Below the pieces are notes generated by a model that did no database searches, was not told where the DNA came from, and was given only the letters and a program-made list of their open reading frames with translations. From Oikopleura dioica (lineage: Eukaryota; Chordata; Appendicularia; Copelata; Oikopleuridae), in assembly GCA_907165135.1 (NCBI GenBank), contig OU015568.1:3356501-3420500 (forward strand): a stretch of 64,000 bases of DNA, written 5' to 3'. A program made the position numbers and the translations under genes. Shown one piece after another: positions 48,709 through 59,329 of this stretch (positions are counted from its first letter, which is position 1; every line of letters begins with the position of its first letter).

Positions 48709-51379
48709 TCTAGAAAATCTCTTGATTTTGATTCTGAAAAGACCGGATTTTGCACAGTTCGAGTACGAAGTGGTAAAAGGAGAGGAATGAAATCGAATAC
48801 GCTTTGAGATGGCGTAACAGCCGATTATCAAATTGTCCCTGGCTCAATTCAACAATTCACGTTGAGGAAAATTTCTCATTCCTCGTATTCAGGAGGCTAC
48901 GAGCTTAACATCGACTGCTGGATAGAACCGGACGAAGAAATTGATCCGGATGAGCCGCCTAGATACAGGAAAATCTTCAACAGTCGAAAACACCCAAGCG
49001 GTCGCTTCAATCTCCCATGGAACGGAAACTCCTATCGTCTTTGTTTTTCAAATCATTTCAGGAAAAGTATAGAACACCGAGTTATACAACAAGAATGTCG
49101 ATTTGCTAATAAGCCATCTTTCTTTTTGGATAAGCTAGTTTTCGGTTGCATTAGCTGCGGCGCAAAAATGCCGCTGTTAGAAATTTCACATGCCTTCTAA
49201 GACATTAGGCAGCTCCATTTTCTTTCTGGGCGGAGTTTGGAGAAATATTCAAAAATCAATGCTTAAAAAAAGTTCAACAAGCAAAGCAGTTTATTTTTCA
49301 GTCGAAACAACGCACGAAGCTCTCCCAAAAGAAGGTGAGACCGCAAGATATTGTCCTCGGACGTGGAGTTCATTCCAAAGCAAAAAATGGCTTCCTCAGA
49401 TAAATATTTTTTTCGGATAGTTATTGACCGGAAGCCACCACAATTTATTCAAAATATTGATAAAATGCCTCTTTGATATTTACTTTTTTGGGGACCCAGG
49501 TCAAAAGGTAGTAGGGGGATATCATTCGAGCTGCCCTAACCCAAAACCTAACCCAGGGGCTATGAACCCCGGGACCCCCAACTAAGGCCTTAACCAGGGG
49601 ACTTCACCCCCCGGACCCCCTTAACCCGATAACGAGAGCGGGAGCACTAAGTGCTCCCAGAGCTAGTTGTTGCATTGTGATTTTCTTCAATTTCGAAGAT
49701 AATCCAGAAATTCAAAAAAACTTAGATTCTAGCCCCTATTCCTCACTTAGTTTGACTTTAAGAAATCTTCATACTCTTTATTCAATCCCTATTTTTTACA
49801 AAAAAGGAGGAAATTTTTGGAAATTCGTCTCGAGAACTCAATGTTACATAACATTCATCAAGAGAGCGCGCGTTCTTTTCGCGTTTTTCCTCACAAAAAT
49901 GAGTTCTCAGGAGTTCTAGACCGAGCATTTTTAAAAAATCCGACGAAAGCGCCGTCTTACAGACCAAGAAAACAAGCAGTTTTGCCCTCTTTTTGCTTAA
50001 AATTGTTCTAGATGGCCCGGGTGCACTAACTGCTCCCGCTCTCGTTATCGTATAATTTCAAACTCGCGTTATCGGGTTAAGAGTTCCCAGTACCTAACCC
50101 TAACCCTAACCACTACCCAGATTCTAGAGATATTACTAATATCATATTAGATGTCTCGAATCATAGCCTCGAATGAAATCCCCTCTCTAGGGGTCGAAAA
50201 TGTGATGGTAGAGCTCACCCGAAGTGAGAATTCAGTCTATCCGCTAAAAACGATCGCGGATGCATTCAACTTGAATTCTTCTAATTTTAACCCGACGAAG
50301 ATTAACTAGTTAGCATTGAGAAGAGAATAACAACGAATTCTACGTGGGTCCTCTACTTGTTTCTCACTTTGAGAATTCCTGGGATATCCTTAAGGATAAC
50401 ACAGTTTAGATTAAGTTCCGCACTTCATATCATAAACTGCACTTGGGCTTTGTTTGTACAAAATTGCAAGAACTAAACTTCGCCCGTGTTTTCAGCATTT
50501 ACAGTACAACGGAAGCCGTCTGCTAGGAAAATGGCTCAATCAAATAATTTAGAGAAAATTGATATCAATTAAATAATGTGGACTAGGAAAACAGTTTTCT
50601 GTTTGATGCAAAATTGTGGAATGCTTCAACTCAGCCCTTTTTTCTCAATAGAACTGCAATAATATTAGAAAACATGTTTCCAGCAAATTCATCTATTCGA
50701 TAAAGTCACGTTTTGACTATTGTATCGTTTCGGAATAAAACTAACAGAGATTTTTAATGCTTTCAATTGAGTTTATTCTTTATTTTCTCGAGCTATCATC
50801 GAGTTTTCATCCCTCTTTAGATCAGTCCTCAGAAGAACTCTTCGCCGGAGCCTCTGAAAATTTGGATTATTCGATTCGTCTTTTAAAATATATTGCTGCG
50901 ACAACACAGCAAGGTATTATTTAATCAGTTAATTTTTTTATTAATTTTTTTTCTTATAATGAAATGAGCATAAAATAAGTTATCGCTATGAACGAGAAGC
51001 CGCTTGCGGCTTCGAAAAATAAATAACCAAAGCCGCGCGATGCGCGGCTTCTTCTTTATTTTGCTCGAAGCCGCAAGCGGCTTCTCGATTTTTGCCGTAA
51101 ATATTTTGCTGGGTAATATTCTTGGTAGTTACTTATGAGCTCATAAGTATTTAACGAGAGCTCATTTAGAAAATAGAAGAAGCAATATTTGTACATTTGT
51201 TTCTAAGCCGATTTTTGTGCTTCGTTTGAAATTGTGTTTTCTTCGTAGACGGCGGAGTTATTGCAGCTGCTGGTGGGCGGATCCAGTTTTGGAGCTCTTG
51301 TTTTACAATCGTACTTATAGGATTTGGGTTTTTCAGAAGGTTCTTGTCACTAGAACTGCGTGGTCAAAGATCAGAGTGA
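48709..51379 (+). CDS. p24/TMED family cargo receptor (5' end not found)
   Basis: Exons 48709-48779, 48893-49061, 49273-49333, 50821-50913 and 51249-51379. p24 proteins are type I membrane proteins of COPI/COPII vesicles that select cargo between ER and Golgi. The GOLD domain reads FAQFEYEVVK-GGYELNIDCW, then GNSYRLCFSNHFS, then STSKAVYFSV. This has exactly the spacing of p24 'EYQVI.GG...D' and 'CFSN.FS....VYF'. The coiled-coil exon is SEELFAGASENLDYSIRL, and the last exon has the helix FWSSCFTIVLIGFGFF and a short tail RRFLSLELRGQRSE. Introns 48780-48892 and 49062-49272 begin GA and end AG. GT choices give a stop or an unnatural insertion. Intron 4 (1.5 kb) holds telomere-like and fold-back sequence. 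The signal peptide exon is missing. Confidence 0.75.
49606..50113. repeat. Inverted repeat with telomere-like tail in TMED intron
   Basis: TTAACCCGATAACGAGAGCG at about 49621 is mirrored by CGCTCTCGTTATCG near 50036 and again by CGTTATCGGGTTAA near 50067. The right side ends in CTAACCCTAACCCTAACC (50092-50113). Confidence 0.65.
50993..51087. repeat. AAGCCGC fold-back element, copy B
   Basis: CGAGAAGCCGCTTGCGGCTT and its mirror AAGCCGCAAGCGGCTTCTCG enclose AAGCCGCGCGATGCGCGGCT. Same design as copy A. Lies in the last TMED intron. Confidence 0.8.
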
Positions 51380-51899
51380 GAAACTTGTTGTGCAATGTGC
51401 TTAATCAATATCGTTAATGTCAATGTAAAATCATTTTTATTCATTCTTAAATGTCTCTATCAAATCAGAAAATGACGATATTATGGTTTCCGAAAAGTTT
51501 TCGACAAAAAGATCGTTCTTTTTCACGGAATCGTGCTTGAAATCAAGGAAGACTCTTGAATTCAAATTCTTTTAATGAAAACCTGAAAAAGTCACTGCCG
51601 GACTTCAAACCTATGCCATCAAGAGCAACTTCGTCAATTTTGATCGAAGAGGATCATCTGCCTGAAAGTTCAATTTCGTTGTTGAAATACAAATAACAAA
51701 GAGAATACCACCTAAAGGCGAAAGTCCAATGCCTTGAATACAATGACTCAACCGTTGAGTCTCAACGAGTTTTTATATACAAAAGAGAGGTGTAGCATCA
51801 TTTGCGTTCAACAACCGCGCTATTTGCTTTCTAGAGTTTAACGACCGTTGTCCTATTTATAAAGTTATTTTGCGTACAAAAGGAGAGAGAGATTTGTGA

Positions 51900-53630
51900 A
51901 TGAGTTGCGGGTGCCTTTTTGGTAGTTGCATCAGGTAAGAGACTCGTCTAAAACTTCAGAACTTTTCAATTTATTTTTGAGGGCAATCTGCTGCTGCGGC
52001 AACAAATCCTGTCGGGATGAAGTAGGGATCGAGTTTTTCATGAATGCTGAAGATGTATCCGTTTCTCATGCGGCCATTATTGAACTTCACAGCCCACTTG
52101 ATCGGACGACGATTTCTCAAGCTTGGGAGAAGGCGAAAATGAAGAATCCATTCTTGCATGCGAAATGGGTCGCCGGATTTATTAAGAAAAGGCTTGTCAT
52201 TTTAAGAATAATAAGTTTTTTAAAAGGCGATTATAATTTCTGACTGTCTCCACGGTATTCAGCAAAAGCCATTCATTGATGCAGATTTAACTTCAGATAT
52301 ATCGAAAACGTTAATTATAAATTTAAAGTTATTTTTAAATTTTTATAGTGCCTGAAACAACAACAAGCTCACTAGAGAACGTCCCAGTCAACAAATCGTT
52401 GCCGAAATTCATCAAATGCTCAGAAAGCTCCTTCGAAGAAGAATTCCAGAAGACAGTTCAGAACAAAGTCCAGTTCTCAGAATTAATCGTTTGTGATGCA
52501 GGCCTGACCATCCAAATCATCGGTAAGTAACGACTTTTGGAACCAAGCTTTGTTTATCAAATTTAGTCGTTACCCCTCATTCCCTTGCTGATGGAACATC
52601 AATGATGCTCATTCTCCACGACATTTTGACATTCTACGAAAAACCTCATTTGTCGCAGCCTCTTGTCACCGAATATCCAACTGCAGCACAATATCTTTCG
52701 CCGAAACTCGACCCAAAGAAAGTCGAAGAGTTCAAGAAGAGAGTCACCGCCGAAAAGGGAGCTTATCGAAATGTAGTTCCTCACACTCCCTTCAAAAACA
52801 AGCGCCCCAAGCATGTTCCAACAAAAGTCACGTTGGGAAAAGGAACTCCAGAGGCGAGCAAAAAGCTTCTGGCCTTTTGTCGAAAAAATGGGATAACGAT
52901 TGGCACTTATCTCTTTGCAGCATTTTCTTTTATCAACTCAAAAATAACAGTTAGTCCATTTTTCAACAAAAAATATATTCAAAATCCAAGAAATCGCACA
53001 GCAAAGACCTGAGATTCGGAGTCGACTACAATCTTCGCGACCGATTCCCGAAGAAACTCGGCAACACTACTGTAGCCTGTTACATCAGCGAAAACGCATA
53101 TCAGCCGAACGCGGAGTTAGAAGAGACACTTGTTCAAGTAGCGACTCGAGCAAAGAGAGATATAAACGAAGCGATAGAAAATCAAGAGCCTTTTATGCTC
53201 AAAGTTTTGATCGGGATGTTTATCAAAGATGAGAAGGGATTTCTTCCGCCGGAGCAAAATTATACAAGTATGAATTTTCATTCGAAACAAGAGCTAAATC
53301 AAATTAAGATTCAAGCGTGAATTTCTCAAATGTAGGAAGATACAAGTTCGATACGAAATACGAGTTTGGCGAAATCCGGGAAATGTACTGCTCCGGATTC
53401 AGCTGGGAACTCTACGAGTACACTTTTCTCTTTCAGGTTGACTCTTGTTTTGTCTTCAAAATCATCATTTTTTTTCATAGACAACCGATCGATTATGTTT
53501 AACGATAACACACATGGATAAAGAGCTTTACAATGAGACTGCAAAGCAATATGTCGACGGATTCCTGGAGCTGACAGAAAATCCCGAAAAATATGAGTTT
53601 GAAACTCTGAGATCTTACGCAAATCTTTGA
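51900..53630 (+). CDS. Condensation/AATase-type acyltransferase
   Basis: Exons 51900-51934, 51982 to about 52196, about 52243-52310, about 52350-52522, 52567-52949, 52990-53267, 53309-53436 and 53481-53630; intron 1 is 47 bp. The N-terminus is a Cys cluster (MSCGCLFGSC, then AICCCGNKSC), probably lipid-modified. The catalytic motif is VVTPHSLADGTS, i.e. H-x3-DG, as in NRPS condensation domains, alcohol acetyltransferases and wax-ester/PapA enzymes. A second family landmark is FGVDYNLRDRF followed by LGNTT, with SSVNFSNVG further on. It is about 410 aa, one full fold. It probably transfers an acyl group from CoA to an alcohol or amine; substrate unknown. The joins around exon 3 (52190-52350) are not certain. 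AATAAA lies near 53671. Confidence 0.7.
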
Positions 53631-54380
53631 AATTATGTGCAACCTTTTATACCAAACACAACACAAACAAATAAATCTGACAATCAAAAATGAGAAGAAG
53701 TTCTCACGAAAAGAACTGTATTTCCACGTTTTATTTTTCGTCAAAGGAGACTTGCGATGATCCGGAAAACGACAATTTTTTCTGCTGAACGGACTTACAA
53801 ATAGTTATTTCCGCGGACAAGATGTTAAAATATCTACCGTATTAGTAATGAAACGGTATTACATAAATGCATAAGTACAAACATGATAATCCGGCATGTC
53901 GGGCAGACTTGATGCATTCCACTGGAACAATTCCCCCGCTTCAAGCTGGACATGTTGAACCGTTGAGACCAAGTATTTTCGTTTTGAGTTCCGAAAAGTT
54001 AACCGGAAAACGTTGGAGATGATCTTATTCGCAGGATTAGCTGCTGTAGACTTTTTTTCTATTTTAAAGAGTTCATGCCTGAAATGAGCGTATTTATTTC
54101 TCTGAAGAATATAATTCCAATCTTTATTTTGATGGAGGGGATGAACGCTGATCCGGGTTAATTAATTGTGTTTATTTCTTCCGTACTTTCCGATTACAAA
54201 GATCTCAAAGAGGGAATGCTTGTAGTATGTTTTTCACGTAAACATGGAGTTGCATCTTTAAGATGCTGCTCCGAACGGTTGCTTTTTCATTTTCGATTTT
54301 TCAGCTTTTTGAATTTTGCAGGAAAAATAGAGAAACCATCAAAGTTGAGAGAAAGGTTTTGGTTATAAAAAAGAGAAGAA
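53631..54380. other. Intergenic
   Basis: No gene seen. Contains a repeat pair ACCGTATTAGTAATG and ACGGTATTAC near 53838-53862. Confidence 0.4.
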
Positions 54381-55290
54381 ATGAAGATATTCAATTTCTT
54401 GTCGGCTTCAATTTCTGCCTCAATATACAGAAGTAAGTTTTTTCAACAATTTTTAATAAAGAAATCGCTATCATCGTATTCAGCTCGAGAAGAACCCCTC
54501 CCATCTCAAAAATCTGGCCAAGACTTCTCCCTCTTCGTTGAGTCACGTGACCAGTGCCCTGATACAGAAACGACCTTTTGCAAAGATGGAAGCTCGAGGG
54601 CTTGTGCGGAATGGAAGTGTGAAAATGGTGTTGCAGAATTTTCTAGTTGCACCGCTGTCGTTAAAGACTTTCTTGACTCAATGACTGAAGAATTTTACAG
54701 GAAGAGGTTTATCTAGCACGTTTAGTGTTTAATTAAAAAGTGTTAAGTGAAATTTTTTTTATGAGCCTTGATAAGAACGTGCAGTTGCCACACGAATGTA
54801 GGACCATTCAATGTCTTTACCGGGTGTAAGTGGAAAGAGCAAGATAGTCTTTCAACATCGACAACGACATCAACAACCCTTTCAACCACAACATCGACGA
54901 CTTCAACAATAGCATCAGATACGACGACGAAAACATCGTCAATAGAAGCAGAAAGAATGCTCTTTGACATTGAGCTCCTTGGGAGTCATAAAAAAATGAG
55001 GAAGAGCTTGAAGAATTGGAATATGAAGAAGAACAGGAATATGATGAATATGAAGAAGAATATGCAAATGCTCTATTGAATCGTCCTCGAGCCTATCCGA
55101 TCTCGAGCATACGAAAGCAAAGAAAATTGGGAGGAGGAATGGGTAAGACAATCACAAGAGAAGGTAAAATTTCAACTCGAATTCTAAGATGATAACCAAT
55201 TTTTTTTTAGACGGGAAATATATTCATGCTTTCGAAATGATGCAGAGCATACAGCGGATGATGTTCGAAGAAGGCCTCTTTTCAATTTAG
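54381..55290 (+). CDS. Secreted Cys/Thr-rich acidic protein with a one-base frameshift
   Basis: Exon 1 (54381-54431) encodes the signal peptide MKIFNFLSASISASIYR. Exon 2 (about 54481-54705) has eight cysteines in a compact set (QCPDTETTFCKDGSSRAC, then AEWKCENG). Exon 3 (from 54771) has CSCHTNVGPFNVFTGCKW, then a mucin-like Thr/Ser tract (STSTTTSTTLSTTTSTTS), then IEAERMLFDIEL. At the A7 run near 54993-54999 the frame breaks. One extra A would continue into an acidic stretch (EELEELEYEEEQEYDEYEE) and NRPRAYPISSIRKQRK up to the donor near 55143. The last exon (55211-55290) ends MMFEEGLFSI. Cys modules plus O-glycosylated Thr tracts are common in extracellular matrix and in larvacean house proteins. 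That assignment is inference. Confidence 0.55.
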
Positions 55291-55652
55291 GCTTGAAAAT
55301 TGAACTGCAACTATTTATTTCATCTCCTGCATGTAAATTTTGCTTATAGTCTAATAAAATAACAGTGGTTTACAGTCGGTACACTTAACCATGATACCAG
55401 ACTGATATGATCTCCAACAAGCAATTTTATTAACCGTTTTACACAACCAGAGGATAATAAACAGAAAGAGTAGTAGAACATTCGAACTCATAAAAATAAA
55501 AAAGAAGTATTTTCCGATAAAAGGAGGTGAAGAACTTTTAAGTTTTTTTTCTATCGTTTTTTCGTCGCTGATTTCAGTTCAGTCGAATCCAAACTTTTGC
55601 GAAGTATTTTGAACTAGAAAGAGGTTTAAAGAAATGGGCGGATACAATCATG

Positions 55653-58600
55653 CTACCGGTAGTTTATGACTGTAGCATCTTCATCCACGCATCGCTGAGA
55701 TTGAAGCTCGATTTTGTCATTTTTGATTCTTGCTCTCGATGCGGCGGTTTCATTCAACTGCTCATATTGAAGAATCGCCAGCTGACTTGGTATCTTCTCC
55801 GAGTTGCTACCTCGGCAGGCGGCAGAGAGAAACTGTTGCTTCATTTCCTGGTTCTCGAGTTTGAGAGAATCAATCGACCAGATCATCCAGTCGCCTTCGA
55901 TCTTCCATTTCCCAACTAAAATCTCTCTGTTAGAGGACATAGTAGAGAAATTTGAAACCTGTGTTAGAAATGAACCAAGTGTCGGTAGAATATCTCGCGC
56001 AGTTGGTAGGCATTGGCAGATGAATGGTCACATTTTTAAGCGATGCTTGAACCTCGTCAAAATGCATCGAGCAGGCGATTGAGAAGTTCTTTGGACTCAA
56101 TGTGTAATCGACTTTCAGCGAGACTAGTTATAGTTATGAGCGATTTGTGGATCAATTGATGCTTACTTGGAAGGTTAAATGAGTCGACAGCAGTGTTAAA
56201 ACGTAAAATCTCCATGCGAGCGGTATTAACAGGGCATATTTTGATAGTGCGGGTTTCTTCGTAGCTGTATTTTTCGTCTTCTGGAGGTATCGCAAGAGGA
56301 TGAATCCTTCGATAAAATGTCAAGAAAGAAAGCCAACAAAAAAGATAAACTAACCTAAGATTGAAAGGATTAATTTCGGTCTCTTCCAGCTCGTTGCTGT
56401 CCTCATTGATTGAGTGTTGATTCAATTCGAAGGTAGCAGAGTCGACAGAAAATGCGAGAACCTCGATCGCAGTTTCTAGGGAGGAGTTGGGAGCGCAAAT
56501 TTCCATATCTTCGTTGATTTCGCAGCTGATTTCATCGAAAACATCAACGATTAGGCGACAAACTGGGCTTGCAAGGATTTCGACGTCTTCGGACGCCTAG
56601 AAAACTGATAAGGAAGGAAATGAAGGGATATTTTACCAGTTCGGAGGATTTGATAGTTTTTGATAAAAGCGAAGCGAAAGAGTGGGCAACGATGTAGTCT
56701 TTCAAGCCAACTTTTAGAATTTGATTGACCTTGGTCGCGTATTTTTCGTACACAGCAGTTGAGGATTCAAAATCAGAATAATTCTTCGCTGAACCGATTC
56801 CAACTAGTTTCTTTGCCTTGTAAAATGTCCTAAATTCTCTGTAAGAAAAGAAACATAAAGAATTTTTACCGAAGAAGCTTGACAACGTAAATGGGCATCG
56901 AGGTATCCTGACTTTGCTCGACTTGAATGGCACTGACGTTTTGATTCGCGTGGATGTCGATTTCTTCCAACAATCGTCCATCATCAGAAAATATCAAAAC
57001 AGTTTTGTCAGGGATGGAAATTTGAACAGGAACCCACTGTCGAGCCTTTATTCTCGGTTTTCTCGATCGTTTCAACTAAAAATTTGAAATCTTGATTGAG
57101 TTTGATTCTTTCATAGATACTCTACCTTGACAAAGCCGCTGAAACTAGTCGTTCGCGCCTGATCCATAAGCACATCGACATTCATTTCGTTTTCGTTGTC
57201 ATCAAGCGAGTTGAGCAAATAATCAACTCCGCAGTTTTCAGGTCCACTAGAATGAAGCGTGTCGTTAGTTGAACCCTTGGAGCAGGGAGTAGGTGTTCCT
57301 GGGCTGATTCTTTCCGCTGATCCGCCCATATGCGAGGAGCTGGATAAATGCGGAAGATGAAGACTCTTCGGTCTTGGCCTCACTGATGCGCAATTGGCGG
57401 AATTTACTTCCATCGGCACTTCTGGCTCGAACTGCGCTAGGTTGTTCGTCGAGCCGTACTCAGTTACAGTCTCTTCGTCGCCTTCTGTAGATAAAGGCTC
57501 TGTAGAAAGATCCAAGTCGGCGACTTCGAAGTCCGATCCATCGCTTGAAAATGCGTCTTGCGGCGCTTCGTCCTCTTCCTTTTCTGGCTGAGGAAAAACG
57601 TCAGATTCGGAAATCGAAAAATTTGCGAATCCACACGTTGATTTATTTGGAAGAAGAAGACTTGATCCGTCTTCGGATGTTTCTGAGCCTTCCTTTTCCA
57701 GATCGCTCCAGCCGTAGCTCATTGATTGATTCATCTTTTGCAAGTTCGAACTTTGCGATTTTGCCGATTCAGATAGGGACGATTCAAAAGTGACTGAAGT
57801 TGAGATAGGTCTACTCGTGATCGAGAAAGGGTTGTCAGTGTTTGATAGATTCACTGGAACGCGGTTGACTTCGTCGGCCGGGAAGATTTGCTCTCCAACA
57901 GAGATTTGACGGACAGGAGGGGCTTTTTTCTGGTTATTTTGGGCAAAAGCCGGTCGTTTTCGATCTTTTCTCGAGTTCTGCCGGCGGGAAAGAGAAGGTG
58001 GAGGGCCTGGGAGAACTGGAACGGGAGAATCTCGCGACGAGGTTGAAGAATGCTTGAGTTGGCGGGCAGGGATCGGCGGAGGAGGGTTATTCACTTCAAA
58101 AACAGGTAATTCGGGGTCATTCTCTTCAGCTGCTATTTCTTGGGCAAAACATTTTGGGTCTTCAAGAGGCGAATTGGAGCTCAATAAGGGTTCTTCGTAA
58201 GGAGAGTTGGCGAGCAAAGCAGGACATTGGAATCCACTAGTATCAACTCCAGATTCTTCCGTTGTTTCTTGTAAATTAGGTCCGGACGAAGGGAAGAGCT
58301 CGGGGAAATCGACGGCCGAGGTGGAATCATCGTCACAGTCGAGCTGGCCATAGCCGCGGCGCTTGAGGAATGGCCGGGAAGACGAGCTCTTCTTGTTGTT
58401 GGAATGTCTGAAGAAGACAGCGTTATCAAAGACGTCAGTTGCTGATCATAAATCTTTATCATTACGTGAAGAGAGATTTTCCTATTTTGGGTTCAATAAA
58501 ATTATTTTATACTGACATATTTGGTGTTTTGATTGATAAAGGCTTTTACTAAAAGTCATACCTATTGAAGGAGTAAAAACTACTCGTCTCTACTAACGGA

Positions 58601-59077
58601 TGCACTCTTTGCAAAAACATCAAATTCTCTGTAAAACTCAATCCAAAGTCCCAAAAGATAAGCTTTTTTGTTCTCTCTCTTTCTAGCAAACTGTTTAGTC
58701 TCTAACTCTGACAAACTCAATTTGAAAGACAAAGAAAATCGTGAGTTTCAAAGTTTCTACTGTTGACTTAAGAGTATCGAAGAGAATAAAATCGTTGAGC
58801 GTTTCGCCTTCCGCCGTAGCGCTCATGTGATCGTTAAAACCTCACCCAGGTTCTTTTGGGTCAAGTGAGAGTATCCAAATACTCAGAATAACACCGAAAT
58901 AAGAATAAAATCAGACGAGCGCGGGCGTTTTTGACCTATTTACGGAATGGGAACTTTTTTCGTGTAATTAATTTTTAAAAAAATTGTTGAGACTAACCTT
59001 GAGTGCGATCCACTATTGTTTCTTGTTCGTTTGAAGAAGGAATTTCTCGCTGAAACTTCCAAAGGAGCAGCTTCCAT
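55653..59077 (-). CDS. Stonin-like endocytic adaptor (mu-homology domain)
   Basis: Eight exons (59077-58998, 58407-57126, 57075-56870, 56838-56637, 56596-56355, 56306-56167, 56111-55959, 55924-55653) join in phase to 858 aa. The first half is disordered, with poly-Pro and Ser stretches (NPPPPIPARQ, PVLPGPPPS). It has NPF motifs (TDNPFSITSR; EINPFNLR later), which bind EH domains of Eps15/intersectin and are typical of stonins. From about residue 455 a stonin homology region follows (SGFVKVELKRSRKPRIKA, then WVPVQISIPDKTVLIFSDDG), then a mu-homology domain (DYIVAHSFASLLSKTI, EICAPNSSLETAIEV, KWKIEGDWMIWSIDSL). Stonins sort synaptotagmin with AP-2. Introns of 31, 34 and 40 bp are notable. A TTTTTAG trans-splice-type acceptor lies just upstream of the ATG. 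Exact orthology is moderately sure. Confidence 0.65.
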
Positions 59078-59329
59078 CGTAATTTCTTCGTCTTTTCTTT
59101 CTTCTAAAAATTTTCTTCAATAAATTTCGCGAGCAATTTTTCGAGAATCGAGATCAGCCCAGTCTATCCGATTTCCATTCATCGTCTGAAAAGAAGATGC
59201 CGCGTTTTACTAGCTTTTAAAACTGATCTATAAGCACGGATTTATTTAAATAAAATAAAGAAATAAAAAAATGAAGGCAGTTTTTTTTCAATTATGAAGA
59301 ACAAGAGCTTTCTATTAAGAATTCAATAC

